Below, in pieces: positions 51,724-62,855 of a stretch of DNA of 64,000 nt. The notes below the pieces were generated by a model. It saw only the letters and a list, made by a program, of their open reading frames with translations. It had not been told where the DNA came from and did not search any database. Source of the stretch: Ischnura elegans (Eukaryota; Arthropoda; Insecta; Odonata; Coenagrionidae); the NCBI RefSeq assembly GCF_921293095.1, contig NC_060259.1:25427812-25491811 (forward strand). The letters are read 5' to 3'. Made by a program: the position numbers and the translations under genes. How positions within the stretch are numbered: position 1 is the first letter of the stretch; each line of letters starts with the position of its first letter.

Positions 51724-52121
51724 CATGACTGGACCAGAATGAACATGTACACATGCATGAACCAAATTAGAAGAGATTATATTTCTGCTCATATGCATTC
51801 GCACACGTTGGGTAGCTATAGCTTGGTGCATTTTCGTATAAATTTGCACATTCATACATTTAGACATTGACTCATACGGATTAATGTACAGTGTAATTAT
51901 GCCTTCTGGAAGAATGTGGATCAATAGATTCGAATTATCTTCATCAGCCTCCTCGTTACCATTCATTCCAGGGATTGCATGGTCCATTTGCTTGCTCCTT
52001 GTGCTCTTCATGCTCCTGCAGGAGCTCAAGAATTTTTCTCTTCCTAATTACAGAGTGGTCTGGAGAGACTGGAATGATCTGATCCTGGCAATCATACTGT
52101 TTCCTTTATCCTCAAAGGATC
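51724..52121. other. Intergenic, no gene supported
   Basis: A minus-strand frame reading RKILELLQEHEEHKEQ (about 51985-52060) and continuing to ~51880 looks faintly protein-like. I could not join it to other exons or name a family. Confidence 0.35.
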
Positions 52122-52175
52122 CTTGCTGCTTTTGAAAATTTCCACCAGCTGGTGTAAATTTTCCAAAGCAGCAAG
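52122..52175. repeat. 54-bp near-perfect palindrome
   Basis: The two 27-nt halves are inverse complements at 25 of 27 positions, meeting at CCAGCTGG with no spacer. It could extrude as a cruciform or be a collapsed foldback element. It is not inside a recognised element. Confidence 0.8.
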
Positions 52176-52859
52176 AATGAAATGGAAGAAAGACATTTTG
52201 AAAAAAGCCTAATGTCAGATTAATTTCCTTTTGATTTGCTATGAACAATACACAGCTCAATTTTACACAGTTATTAATTTTTTCATTCTTACTTCTAGGG
52301 TGAAAAAAAATCCTTTAGTATTTAGCTTGAGAGGTTTCAACAAATATGTACATGCAAATGCATTCTATTGCTTAAACATGCACAACTGCAGATTATTAAA
52401 ATGATTGCATACATTGTAGCTGGTGGCAGAAATTGACATAAACAATTTTTGGATTCACATTTTGAAATTTTGTTTAAAACATCATTATGTCAGTTAATAC
52501 ATTTCTAGGAAACGAGATAATAGATTAAACGTTTAGGTGATAAGATATCATTTATGATTCAAATTATTTTGAAATCTTAACGAGGCATTCTCAGAGGATT
52601 ATTGGACTTGTGCAGCCTTACTCAATGATTCCGCGCAGAGGTTATTATAATGATAGGCAAGGGTAAAGCTCAAATCAGACTAAGCCACAGATACATAAAT
52701 ACTGCATATTCAGGGTAAGGAACCAGTTCTTAGCCTCCCTACCTACCTCGCTATGAAGCTCCTTACATTTCCTATGATGTCTATCAAAGTCGTTTTAGTA
52801 TATTGGAGTTAACGTGCAATGTGTTTTCATATCTGTCTGTATTTTGTCTAATATCTATG

Positions 52860-53479
52860 ACGTTAATGGTACGATAAGGGCAAAGCGTGGTAGTAACTAC
52901 GTAAAAAAATGTATAAAATAAAAGTAAAATGCGATAAATGACTCTAAAATTAAGGATTGATCGTTCGCAGGTTTTAGAGCGGAATTCAAATCAAATTAAA
53001 AACTTTCTGTAGAGACATCTGTGAGCAGACTGTGTCATAACATTTTATCATAACAAATAATTGAAAATCGTTTATCCTAAGAACGTGTGTATGGTGTGTA
53101 TCATGTGCACGGATCGCACATATGTGATCTTATGTGTTTAAGTTTTGGATAAAATCACAAGAAGGAAGCGTTTGAAGATGTTATTTGTCTGTTTTTTGAA
53201 TTCTTAAATAAAAAATCAGAGGTACCGTACTCAAAAGTGTTAGCTACAAAATCAATGAATGGTGCATGAGATGTGTAATGTTTTTCTTTGTGTTTGCATG
53301 ACTTAAGTTTCATTATTTACTATGTGCTGTGTTGTTTATTCTAACTGTTACCTCCAACAATGATTGTACTTACATTAATAAGCCGTTGAAACGGCAAATC
53401 GCTGAAATTTTATGGGCCATTAATTTTTTTATGAACGGCGTTTCTGATCATTTATCAATTTCTTCTATTTTCAGCTGAC
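52860..53479 (+). promoter_or_regulatory. Likely promoter and 5' UTR region of papi
   Basis: CpG dinucleotides reappear here (for example 4 in 52861-52920 and 3 in 53341-53400) after the CpG-poor DNA upstream. An acceptor-like tract ends at 53474, five bases before the start codon. The transcription start and the 5' UTR exon are therefore expected somewhere in this stretch, but I cannot identify a specific core promoter motif. Confidence 0.35.
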
Positions 53480-56400
53480 ATGGTTTCAAAAGCAGCTCTT
53501 GCTATTCCTATTGCTGTTTGTGCAGCAGGGGTGTCCCTGTACACCTATCTTACGTATCAGCGCCGAAATAAGGTGAATGAATATAGGTGTTCCAGAGGTT
53601 GATGAACCCAATGCACTTTGTTTTTTTTGAAGATGTTGATTTGCATTTATACTTTACAGAAAAGGGATGATGATGATGACGATGAGGTACCTGTCAAAGA
53701 CTGGACAGAGCATAGGATGGTTTTAAACAAGGCTTATGCCCAGCTTGTCCTAGGGCAGCTAGAATTTATTAAGCAAACCAGCAATACCATAATTAACGTT
53801 TTGAAGAGTAAGTACTGATTTATTTGAAAGTTATTTCTCTGGTCCTTCAAAAACTATTTATGTTTGTTGAAAATTTCAGTCCCCGATGAGGATCAGACGT
53901 TTTCTATTGTGATGAAAGGAACACCGGCAAGTGTTCAGGAGGCAGAATTCATGGTCAACAGATTAATCGAGTCATCGCCAGAAATAACCACGAGTATAAT
54001 GGAAGTTCCGAAGGTAATTTACATTTATCGCGTTTTTTTGTTTGCCGCAATTCCGTGAAGTTACTGGAGTAATATTCTTTTAATCGAGAGATTGTTGCAT
54101 CACCCGAGACTTTAAGATCGAAGGGTTGAGTTTATGGTTTTGTGAACGTTTTCCTTTCTGTCCGTATCTGGAAAAATGTTCTGCTTTTAAATACTAAATC
54201 CAATTAATGTTATACCAGATAAAATGGTTTTAATTGGGTCCCTGAGGACATTTATCCGTATTGTGGAATTTCTTACACTCCCTAGACAAACATCTAGAGC
54301 TGAGTTAAGGAATGCCCTCAGCCTTTAATATAAGGTGTGTTTGCAAGATAAGAATTAGTCAAGCATGCATGTGTTGATGAATATTCCCAGAATAAAAATG
54401 TTATTATTATGATGCATCACTTACTCAGAGCAATAGTTTTTCTACATGTCTTTCATTCTATGATCTCTCCACCTTTATGACCTTTATTGCGCTTGAATTA
54501 GAATATTTCGCATTTCCTGTCCAAAGAGAAGAAATTATAGTATTATTTTTCGTCCTATTTCAAAAAAGTTGTGCATATACATACTAAAATACAATATTTT
54601 TTGATTTGTGATAGTTAAAATTTGATAATGATGAACAAGAATTAAGTATTAACTTTTCAGGGTATTTTGGATATAAATTCTCAAGGAAATTTAAAGGGTA
54701 TTTTGCTTTGGGAAACAATGTAATCATTGCCGGCTGACATACTTGATCATGGGTTTCAATTTTTTGAAAATGTTTATCAAATAATGAGTATTTAAAAGCC
54801 ATTTAACCAGTTTATAAAATAATACATAATTAATTGAATAAAATGTGATAAAAAACTTACTGGGGGGCTAATAAAGTAAGCATGCACTCTTTAAAGGAGA
54901 TGAAAGTCTGCCTTTTGGGAACAATGGTGACCCTCTCTTGGTTGATGGACGGTTAATGAAGGAAATCCAGCACCAAAATCCATTACTTCACATTGATTTT
55001 AATGCTTAAGATTTATAACCCATCCCTACCATGATCAATCACAGTATTTTAAATAGATTCAATTTATTCTGAATGGTTTTCTAGTCTGTTTTTATTAAAA
55101 TTTCAGTTTTACCTTCCCAATTCACGTAATCATTTTCTAATTATTTACATAATAGGGTAGTTTCCTTCATCAAAGAAAACGATAGGCATTGATTGCGATT
55201 CGTTGCCCACCATTAGTGTATTCATAATACACAAATTATTTGGTTTTTGAAATACCGGTTTAGACGAATGGCAAGGGTCAAATTTTATCCTCATTTGAAA
55301 AAGGCCAGATTGGCGCCCATGCGATTCCGCTCCGCGTGACGTCACAGGGACCTAGTTTCTACACGAGAGGATAGGAGTTATACATCGTCTGAGGTTACCA
55401 ATGCATGCATGAGGCACAGAGCTCAGGGAAACATGTCTTAATAATCACCTATTAAAACTGGCTAAGGTCGGAAAGTTTTCTTCGCTTGATAAGGTATTAA
55501 TAAACCTTTTTTAAGCCATGCGCTACCAGACAGGAAGGTACTCAGCTATCCGCTAGCATCCTGCGTCCTATCAGCGCTCAGAGCCTCGATCAAGGTCACT
55601 TCACAAGGAGAGAGGGGGAACCAGAAATGCGGCGCACGGACTTTCCTACTTACGCGTCGCGTTTTTGCGCGCTTGAAATTTTTCACTTTTCCTTTAATCG
55701 CGAAAAATAGATATCGTCATTTAAAAATCTAAAAGCGCGAAATACGTACTCCAGGAGTAATAATCTTTCGATTTAGGCAATAAAAAAATAATAGGAAACC
55801 ACCCTATTATTTGATTCATATCGAGAGATGGGTTAAGCCAGAAAAATCTGTGATCAGCATAGAGCTTGAAAAAATAAGTCACATTTGTTGCCTACAAAAG
55901 CTGTGACAATGTAAATTGAGAATTATCAAGTCGTGTTGTCTTGAAAACCTGAAATTAAGCTTGAATTTAATATATTATGTACGACATTTTAGGATACCCT
56001 AAAAACTTCAGGAACTTTCTTTCTGTCGGAAGATTTAAAATTTTTATTCTTGTATCGAATCAGGCTTTTAAGGAGAATTTTAAGTTTTGCTCCTTGGCAT
56101 CTTGAGGATTGTACTGGATTGATTCATTACTCGTCTGTCATGTGGGACATGAAATTCATGTGTCATTGGTTTATTTAATTATTTTCATTGAAGTTTGTTT
56201 GGGATTTGTCTTTAATTTCCGGTCTTTTGTATTCTTTAGGAAAAAATCAAATTAATTGTTGGTGATTTTGGAAGTAGTCTCTTAAAAATCAGTCAGGAAA
56301 CTGGATCAAGATTACTCTTGAAGTGTGATCCTGATTTCTATGAAGGTATTCTTTTTTTCTGCATTCTTAAATAAGTGGTGTAAAAAGGGATATTAAATAG

Positions 56401-59400
56401 CTGAAAATTGATTTTTTGAAAAAATGAATTTTGTCATGTGAAACATAAAATTAGATTACACTTTTTCTACCTCCCACAGCATCTGTCCTTAATGATCCTG
56501 CTGTCATTAGTAAAATATCTGATGACTATTTTGCAGTCTCACCCTTCTATATTGAAATCCAAGGTCCAAGAGAGAAAAATGCTATTGCATATGAATTGAT
56601 CAGGCAAACGTTGGGTAAAGACCCTGCTGCCACCCAAACTCCCACCCCAAATAAGTGGGATAATTTTCCAAAGGTAAGGTAAACCTTGATTGGCGTAACC
56701 TTCAGTAATGGTGTGCCTACCTGTGGTCAGTTAATTAGTTGTATGGCATGCTCAGTCCTCTGCTGATTTTAAGTAAAAAAATCATGTTTCTTCAAACCAT
56801 CTAATATTTTTATATTGTTTAACCAACCCAAAGTAGTAAATTATTCAATATCTTTTCTTTATGATTTATGAAACTTTTGCTTCTGAATGAGAATTGCATT
56901 TTCTGCTGGAGTCAATGTATGAATACATCCAGTAGTGAGAAAAGAGACAAAATGTATCAATTTGGGTAAATAACGTTTTCGTACACTGCTAAAAATATAA
57001 ATACATATCATAACCTCTTCCCATTACTTGTGATATATGGTTTCTAACTTCAACTGTTTTGTATGCTTACTGTGCAATGTGCATGTCTGGTACTAATATC
57101 TAGGTTTTTCTAGCTCCATAACTGATAAAAAAGTTAAGCATTCCTAATAATTAAAATAGTTAGCCAAAGGTTCAACAATGAGGCATTTTAATTTAGAGCC
57201 TTGTGAAATTTGAATTTTGATAGATGTTAGAGAAACAAAGGGTTGAATGGAGGTAATGGGAGTGCATAGGGCCCAATTAGCGGAGATGACATTCTGAAGG
57301 GATAGTGGTACATAGAAGGTTAACATAGAGTCAAGGGAGGGAAATGGACAGTGGGGATGAATGGGGATTGGATGAGAAGAGAACTTTAACAAGGACATAA
57401 CTTCAATGCAGAGCTTCCTGAAATTTGGAAAGCTGTATGCTGTGCTTGCTTATAATTTGGAAGGAAGGAAACAAACTTAGGAGGAATATTTAGTGTTGAG
57501 CAGTCAAACCTCAGTCCCATGAAAAACTTCTTATCAGAGGCCTGCTGTGAAAAGCCCTTTTTTGAAATTGTTAGTGGTGGATCTTCAACGTTGGAAACAG
57601 GTTGGTTCAATTCAGGTTAGTTATGGATGGGCTTCCTTGAATTGTTTTTACCCAAAGATCATCTTCAATTGTCTTCTGTTATGTGTATAGGTTGGGATAA
57701 TGTTATTGTTTTAAATAATCTTGCATTATTTTCCTATAAGGAAAGGCTGAAGATTTTTTCCTTTTCACTTTAAATAATTGCTCATGTGACTGCACTTTTT
57801 GTGGATGATAAGTGTCATTCTTAATTTAGCAGTGGTGTATATATGATTATGTAGGGTGAGCTATGCTTTTCATAAGTTTCCTAACGAAATATAGCCATTC
57901 GGGTGCCGTCCCTCCGGTACAAAACTACACTAATGCCAAGCGAGGGTCATCGGGCCGTGAAATAGGTCCTCATGCAAGAACCGTGACAGGTTTCTGAATG
58001 AAATATCAGAACACAAATATGTATGGCAGTATTTATTTTAATAATTATTAAACAAACAAGTAAATTAGTTACCTTTGTTAGCAGAGAAAATAAACCAAGC
58101 ATGTGACAAATTAATTAGTATTTTGGGTGGAGAAGAAAGCAAACGTAAAAATGAGTGGTATATGCAACCGTCACCGTCAGCGACCAAGCAAGCAAATACG
58201 GAACTCAGAAATACCTCCCTCCCTTAAATCACTCATCATAAATTGCGAGGCAACCTAACACACTTCTCTGCAGTAAGGCCATGACAATATTTGGGGCAGG
58301 GCAAGTGCTTGTGGGCTCATGACTGGTGTCCTCGTTGAGGGCCGTTCTCGAACACGCTGTCGTCAGATGAAGCCGCCACTCAAAGATGAAGATAACTTCT
58401 GGGGAAGTTGTCGCGGGGTTGGACCATCAGCTCCCAGCACCGGTGACCTGGTCAAAGCCCCCACTCAAAGATGGAAATGGCTTCTGGAGAAATCACTATG
58501 GAGTTGGTGATCAGCTCCCAATTGGCTGTCAACCCTCGACAATGCAAAGTTGTTATCAATGTTGCCGCTGCCAAGGTTCTCGAGAGAGAGAGCTTTCCCT
58601 CTCGAACCCATCACACCTCCTCTTTACTTCCCCTCTTCCTCCTCTCGGTGTCCAAGGACAGCTGCCGGTGGCAATGCGCTCGTTAAGCTCTCTCGCGTGC
58701 GATTTCCAAATTGACACCCCTTAACCACGGCCGTGCTTGCGTTCTTTTCCACCTGCTAAACCCCCTTGGAGTTACAATATATTACAGCAAAGATGGAGCT
58801 ATTGAATAGCCATACTCTTTATGCATAATATTTCTTCCCTTTTATGGTGTTCATTTTCATTTTTTTAGGAGTCACCATTGGAAGTAATCAATTCAAGTCA
58901 AGACTCTAAATATGTGGAAGTTACAGTTTCCTCTATTACAACTGTTAACAAGTTTTATGTTCAGGTTTGTTGCTTTTCTTTTCTCCTATTATTGAGCCTT
59001 TGTTGGAGAATCTGTATATTTGAACATCATTTTCCTTATTGTGTCTTTCTAGTTGTGCAGGTATAGTGCTACTTTGGTGAAGATGGAAGGGAGGCTAGCA
59101 GACTATTTTAGCATTCGTGTTGGTCCTTTGGGTAAAGTTAAAAAGGTAATGGGCCTGGTCCTCAACTTTCTATTCTAGTTCATAATCATTGTTCAGGTAT
59201 TGGATAAGAAACATGAGGTATGGTGATAATATTCAGTTGTAAACATTAACGCCAAGAAATGAGTTTACTTCTGTAAAGTTAGATGTAAAAACTAAATTTG
59301 TGTTGCAATTCACTCTACCTATCTCTGTTAACACTGATTTTAATTGAAAGAATTTTTGAAATTCTTTACCATGTTACATTTGACAGTTAGACATAATCAA

Positions 59401-61543
59401 CTTTAACGTAGTTCTGTTTGGTCCTAATTTAATTATTTATAAGCCCAAATTAGGTGCATTGATTGCTGTTCCAAATGCAAAGCAAGGTGAATGGCACCGT
59501 GCTCAAATAATTGGAATTAATGATAAGAATGCAGAAGCTGTGATTGTGAAAGCAAAGTTTGTGGATTATGGAGATGAAGAGGAAGTGAAACTGGATGATG
59601 TAAGAAGTCTTCCGTCGGAATTCTCCCAATACCCATTCTTCGCTGTTGAATGTAGTCTTGCGGGAGTGGTGTCTAAGTAAGGATATATAATATTATCTAT
59701 GGTTTGCATGTTTACTTAGTGGAACCCCACAATCATGGTTAAATAAACATATGGAAACAATGTGAATTCCATCGAAACTATTTGATGAACCTTGATGTGT
59801 TTCAGCTATTACATATCATCTTCAAGAGGAAATACCTATTTTAGTATGTATTTGCCCTTGAAGGAATGACACAAGAATGTCAAAATCCGTTGAGATTTAC
59901 CAAATGAAGTTTTGTGGAATGCACAAAGTTTCCACGTGTTTGTTTATCCTCAAATGGTATATGGATAATTTTGTGATTTCCCATTTTTCTTTTCTAACAA
60001 TTGTGGTTGGGAATTAAACATGTTCTTGATCAATGATGAGATTGAAGTTTAGTAAATTTTGATTTTAATTGAAGTATTTCTTTCAAATTTCACAGTCATA
60101 ATATTGATAAAAATGAGCTGTATAGTCAAGGAATCAAATGTCTGCCGTTATGCAACTGTTGATTTTTGATATGTTTATGCATTTTTATTTTATGAATATT
60201 CCCTGTAATGTAAATTTCTTTTACAGCACAGTGAGCCCAGATGGGGAAGAGGTATGGAGTGAAGAAGCTTTAGATTTCTTTGAATCGTTAGTATCAGACA
60301 AGCCAAACAAGATACTAATGGTGAGGAAGTTTGGAGAATATGATGTCTTTTCAAAGAAATCAAGACCTGGAAATGGAAGAAAATTACGATATAAAATTCC
60401 AGCCTTAGATGTTGTTGATACCAATTCTTCAGAGGTAATCATTGGTGGTGTAATGCCTAATTCTTTTGCATTATCTATTCAGTTGTTGAGAATCTACAGT
60501 GATGGGGACTCCTATGAATTCCGATTGTAAAACTTTTTGTTGCATAAACCAAGTCCAGTGATTTGAGAGGAATATATTACATATATTCAGCTTTAAAATG
60601 ATTTGTAGAATATGCTCATTTCATTATCATTTCCACTATTTGTTGAATAGAGGAACTGGGAGGCATGGTTCAGGTATCAATACATAATCGAGTTTCCTCT
60701 GTCCATAATGAGGGTGTTCAGCAATGGGAAATTGGGAATACTGGGAAATATCAGTGAATTTTATTTTCATGAGAAAAAGCAGAGCAATATCAATTTGCGA
60801 GAATTTCATGTTGTGTCAATGTATAAATCAGTGACAGAAGCAATTTTTCTTCTGCAACAAATTGCCATGTGTAATTGCATTCTGAATTCCTGTTATCACT
60901 GAAAGTTGGTATTGTGTTTCCATTATTAGAGCACTGGTGTGTTTTTCAGTCATAGTCTGTAAATCATTGGCATAAGAATGTACTGTTATTTGGCAAGTTA
61001 CAGAGTTAAATTTCTTTGCATTGCCAATTTTTTTAGCATTCATCCAATTACTGGTGCAGTAATCTCTCGATTATACGAAGTCAGCGGGATCGGATAATAG
61101 GCACTTTGTAATATGGGCTCGTGTGTAAAGTATTATATCATCTGTGAAATCCGTACTTCACCCCTCCTAGTTGTTGACAGCTGCAGTATTTTCCCAGACC
61201 TTTCCCCCCTCCAAAATGTAACATTGGCTCTAAAATGAAACTTCCTGTTTATATTTTTCAAGTCTTTGCGAGTACAAGTTCATGTTAATGTATCGGATTA
61301 TTCATATTTATTTAATTATTTTGAATATAAATTTAGAAGTTAAGAAAATCTTAATTCAAAAAAGCTATCTTTTTGCAGGACATTGATATTGCAATTGAGC
61401 TGATTTCAAAGGGATTTGCTCGGTCTAATGTTGGTAGTGAGAAAAAGGCGCAACCATCAAATTCGCAGCCCCAAAAACGAATAATTGCTCCGGAAGTTGA
61501 AAACGATGAAGATGAAGATACTTATGGGTTTGACATGCCTTGA
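53480..61543 (+). CDS. papi: Tudor and KH domain-containing protein Papi/TDRKH (10 coding exons, 489 aa)
   Basis: Coding exons: 53480-53572, 53660-53807, 53880-54013, 56240-56345, 56480-56673, 58869-58964, 59053-59145, 59444-59676, 60227-60434, 61379-61543 (stop TGA). All joins are GT-AG, keep frame and sum to 1470 nt. Domains in order: an N-terminal membrane anchor (about residues 6-26), an acidic D-run (34-40), KH1 (about 50-117), KH2 (about 120-215, GDFG loop at 133-136), an extended Tudor domain (about 226-435, with W305 and the F327/D329-Y330-G331-D332 core) and an acidic tail. Family knowledge: the protein sits on the mitochondrial outer membrane, binds dimethylarginine on PIWI proteins through Tudor, and scaffolds piRNA 3'-end trimming. 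An acceptor (CAG at 53472-53474) just before the ATG implies an upstream 5' UTR exon that I did not locate. The least certain junction is 59443/59444 (acceptor TATAAG). KH1 lacks a normal GxxG loop. Confidence 0.9.
55153..55807. mobile_element. TIR repeat family A, copy 3 (655 bp), in papi intron 3
   Basis: Ends ATAGGGTAGTTTCCT and, inverted, ATAGGGTGGTTTCCT, each flanked by TA (55151-55152 and 55808-55809). It is nearly identical to copy 2 and still CpG-rich inside a CpG-poor gene body, suggesting recent insertion. No coding capacity is recognised. A TA duplication would fit a Tc1/mariner-driven MITE. Confidence 0.85.
57890..58750. repeat. GC-rich inserted block in papi intron 5 with an 85-bp tandem duplication
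   Basis: CpG density rises sharply against the flanking intron. CCACTCAAAGATG recurs at 58376 and 58461, and similarity continues for about 70 bp (both copies reach a CAGCTCCCA), giving a period of 85 bp. Open frames up to 112 codons are not recognisable. It is probably a transposon fragment of unknown class. Confidence 0.45.
61057..61310. repeat. Tigger/pogo-like fragment in the last papi intron
   Basis: It begins CAGTAATCTCTCGATTATAC and soon contains GGATCGGATAATAGG, the CAG start and repeated 'GATTATnCG' phrase typical of pogo/Tigger termini. GTATCGGATTATTC near 61292 may be the decayed other end. Confidence 0.4.
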
Positions 61544-61878
61544 AAAGGAAAATGAAGGAACATTTATGGCATTTTCGCTCAAGGCTATGGTTCATCTACT
61601 TGTTGTGTGTTGAAGACTCGACAGTCATTGCTCATCACTAATTTTGGCAATATTATGCTCTTGATTTTCATACCAAAGTAATTTAGAAACTAATTTTTTC
61701 TTGCCTTATGTCCATGGTATGTATTTATTTGAATGTTCCATGGTGGTGTCAACCTATAAAGGTCTTCACTGTGATTTACTGTGCACAATACCCATTTTTA
61801 TTTACTGTTAAGTTAACTTTGTACTTTAATTAACTGTAACCATTTCTATGAGGTCATATTCTAATTTTGCATGAATCA

Positions 61879-61884
61879 ATTAAA
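61879..61884 (+). terminator. ATTAAA polyadenylation signal for papi
   Basis: The common variant ATTAAA lies about 335 bp after the papi stop codon. I saw no AATAAA between the stop and this point, so this is the best candidate for the 3' end. Confidence 0.45.
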
Positions 61885-62855
61885 AGTGATCATTTTTTAA
61901 TTTATGCATTTGTATTTTGTATTTTATTGGTGAAATTAACAAAAATGTTATTTTGTCGGATGCATTTACATTGACATCTATTTATTTTATATTGTCATTA
62001 TAAAAGATTGACTGATGAAGGAAGGATCAAATGGAAGTAGACATTATAATTCCACAATTTCATTGCTGGTAATCCCAAATTATATTTCATTTTGTGTCAT
62101 CTGTGGAATTCATTCTCTCCTCCCACATTCATCCCTCAATTATCAGCCTCAACATCCACACCATCGATTAGCACTCCCTTCTGCCTAGTTCTTTGTTTTA
62201 CCTGCATCTTGTCCAACTTCTGCTGGTTTGCCCTCTCTTTAGTTTGCCCTCCCCCCTCATAGGTTTTTATTTTGTGTGTTCATGTGTCTTGCTCTCTGTT
62301 CATTCATAAACTTTCAGATTTTTACAGCTGCTTTTCACTTTATTTCAATCCCCTCTCTGATGGTCTTCCTACTATCAGCTTGGCTTTTTATATGTTGTGA
62401 GATGGCTTTGAGGTAGGCATTATTGAGCCTCATGCCTTGGTAGAGGCAAGTGTAATAAATGCTGGCATTCTTTTCTCTGTGGTGCACCTCCATTTTGGTC
62501 CAGGAAATAGATTGTAATTCCAACATTATTTTTCAATTGACATAGTTTTATGGCTGAAAAATTAAAGGTCTTACCTTGAGCAATTGAAGAAGTGGGTTAT
62601 TAGTGGGGGTCACAATCCAAAATATTCAAATGTTTTGTTTCATTGTGGGCTGAAACAGAAATAAAAGATCTGTGAATAGTTTCGTCCTTGCACGAAATGA
62701 TATTCACTTGGAATTTTGTTCTGGCTCCTAATAAAATGTACTTTGGATTAAGAGACTATGCTGATTGAAACATCTCTGACCTTACTTTTCAATCAAGAAA
62801 TAGAGGGGGTAGGGAAAAGAGGCTAGAGTTTTGATAGTGAAGTGGGATATAATTA
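61885..62855. other. Region downstream of papi, no gene seen
   Basis: AT-rich, possibly including a longer papi 3' UTR. Only short open frames occur. Confidence 0.5.
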
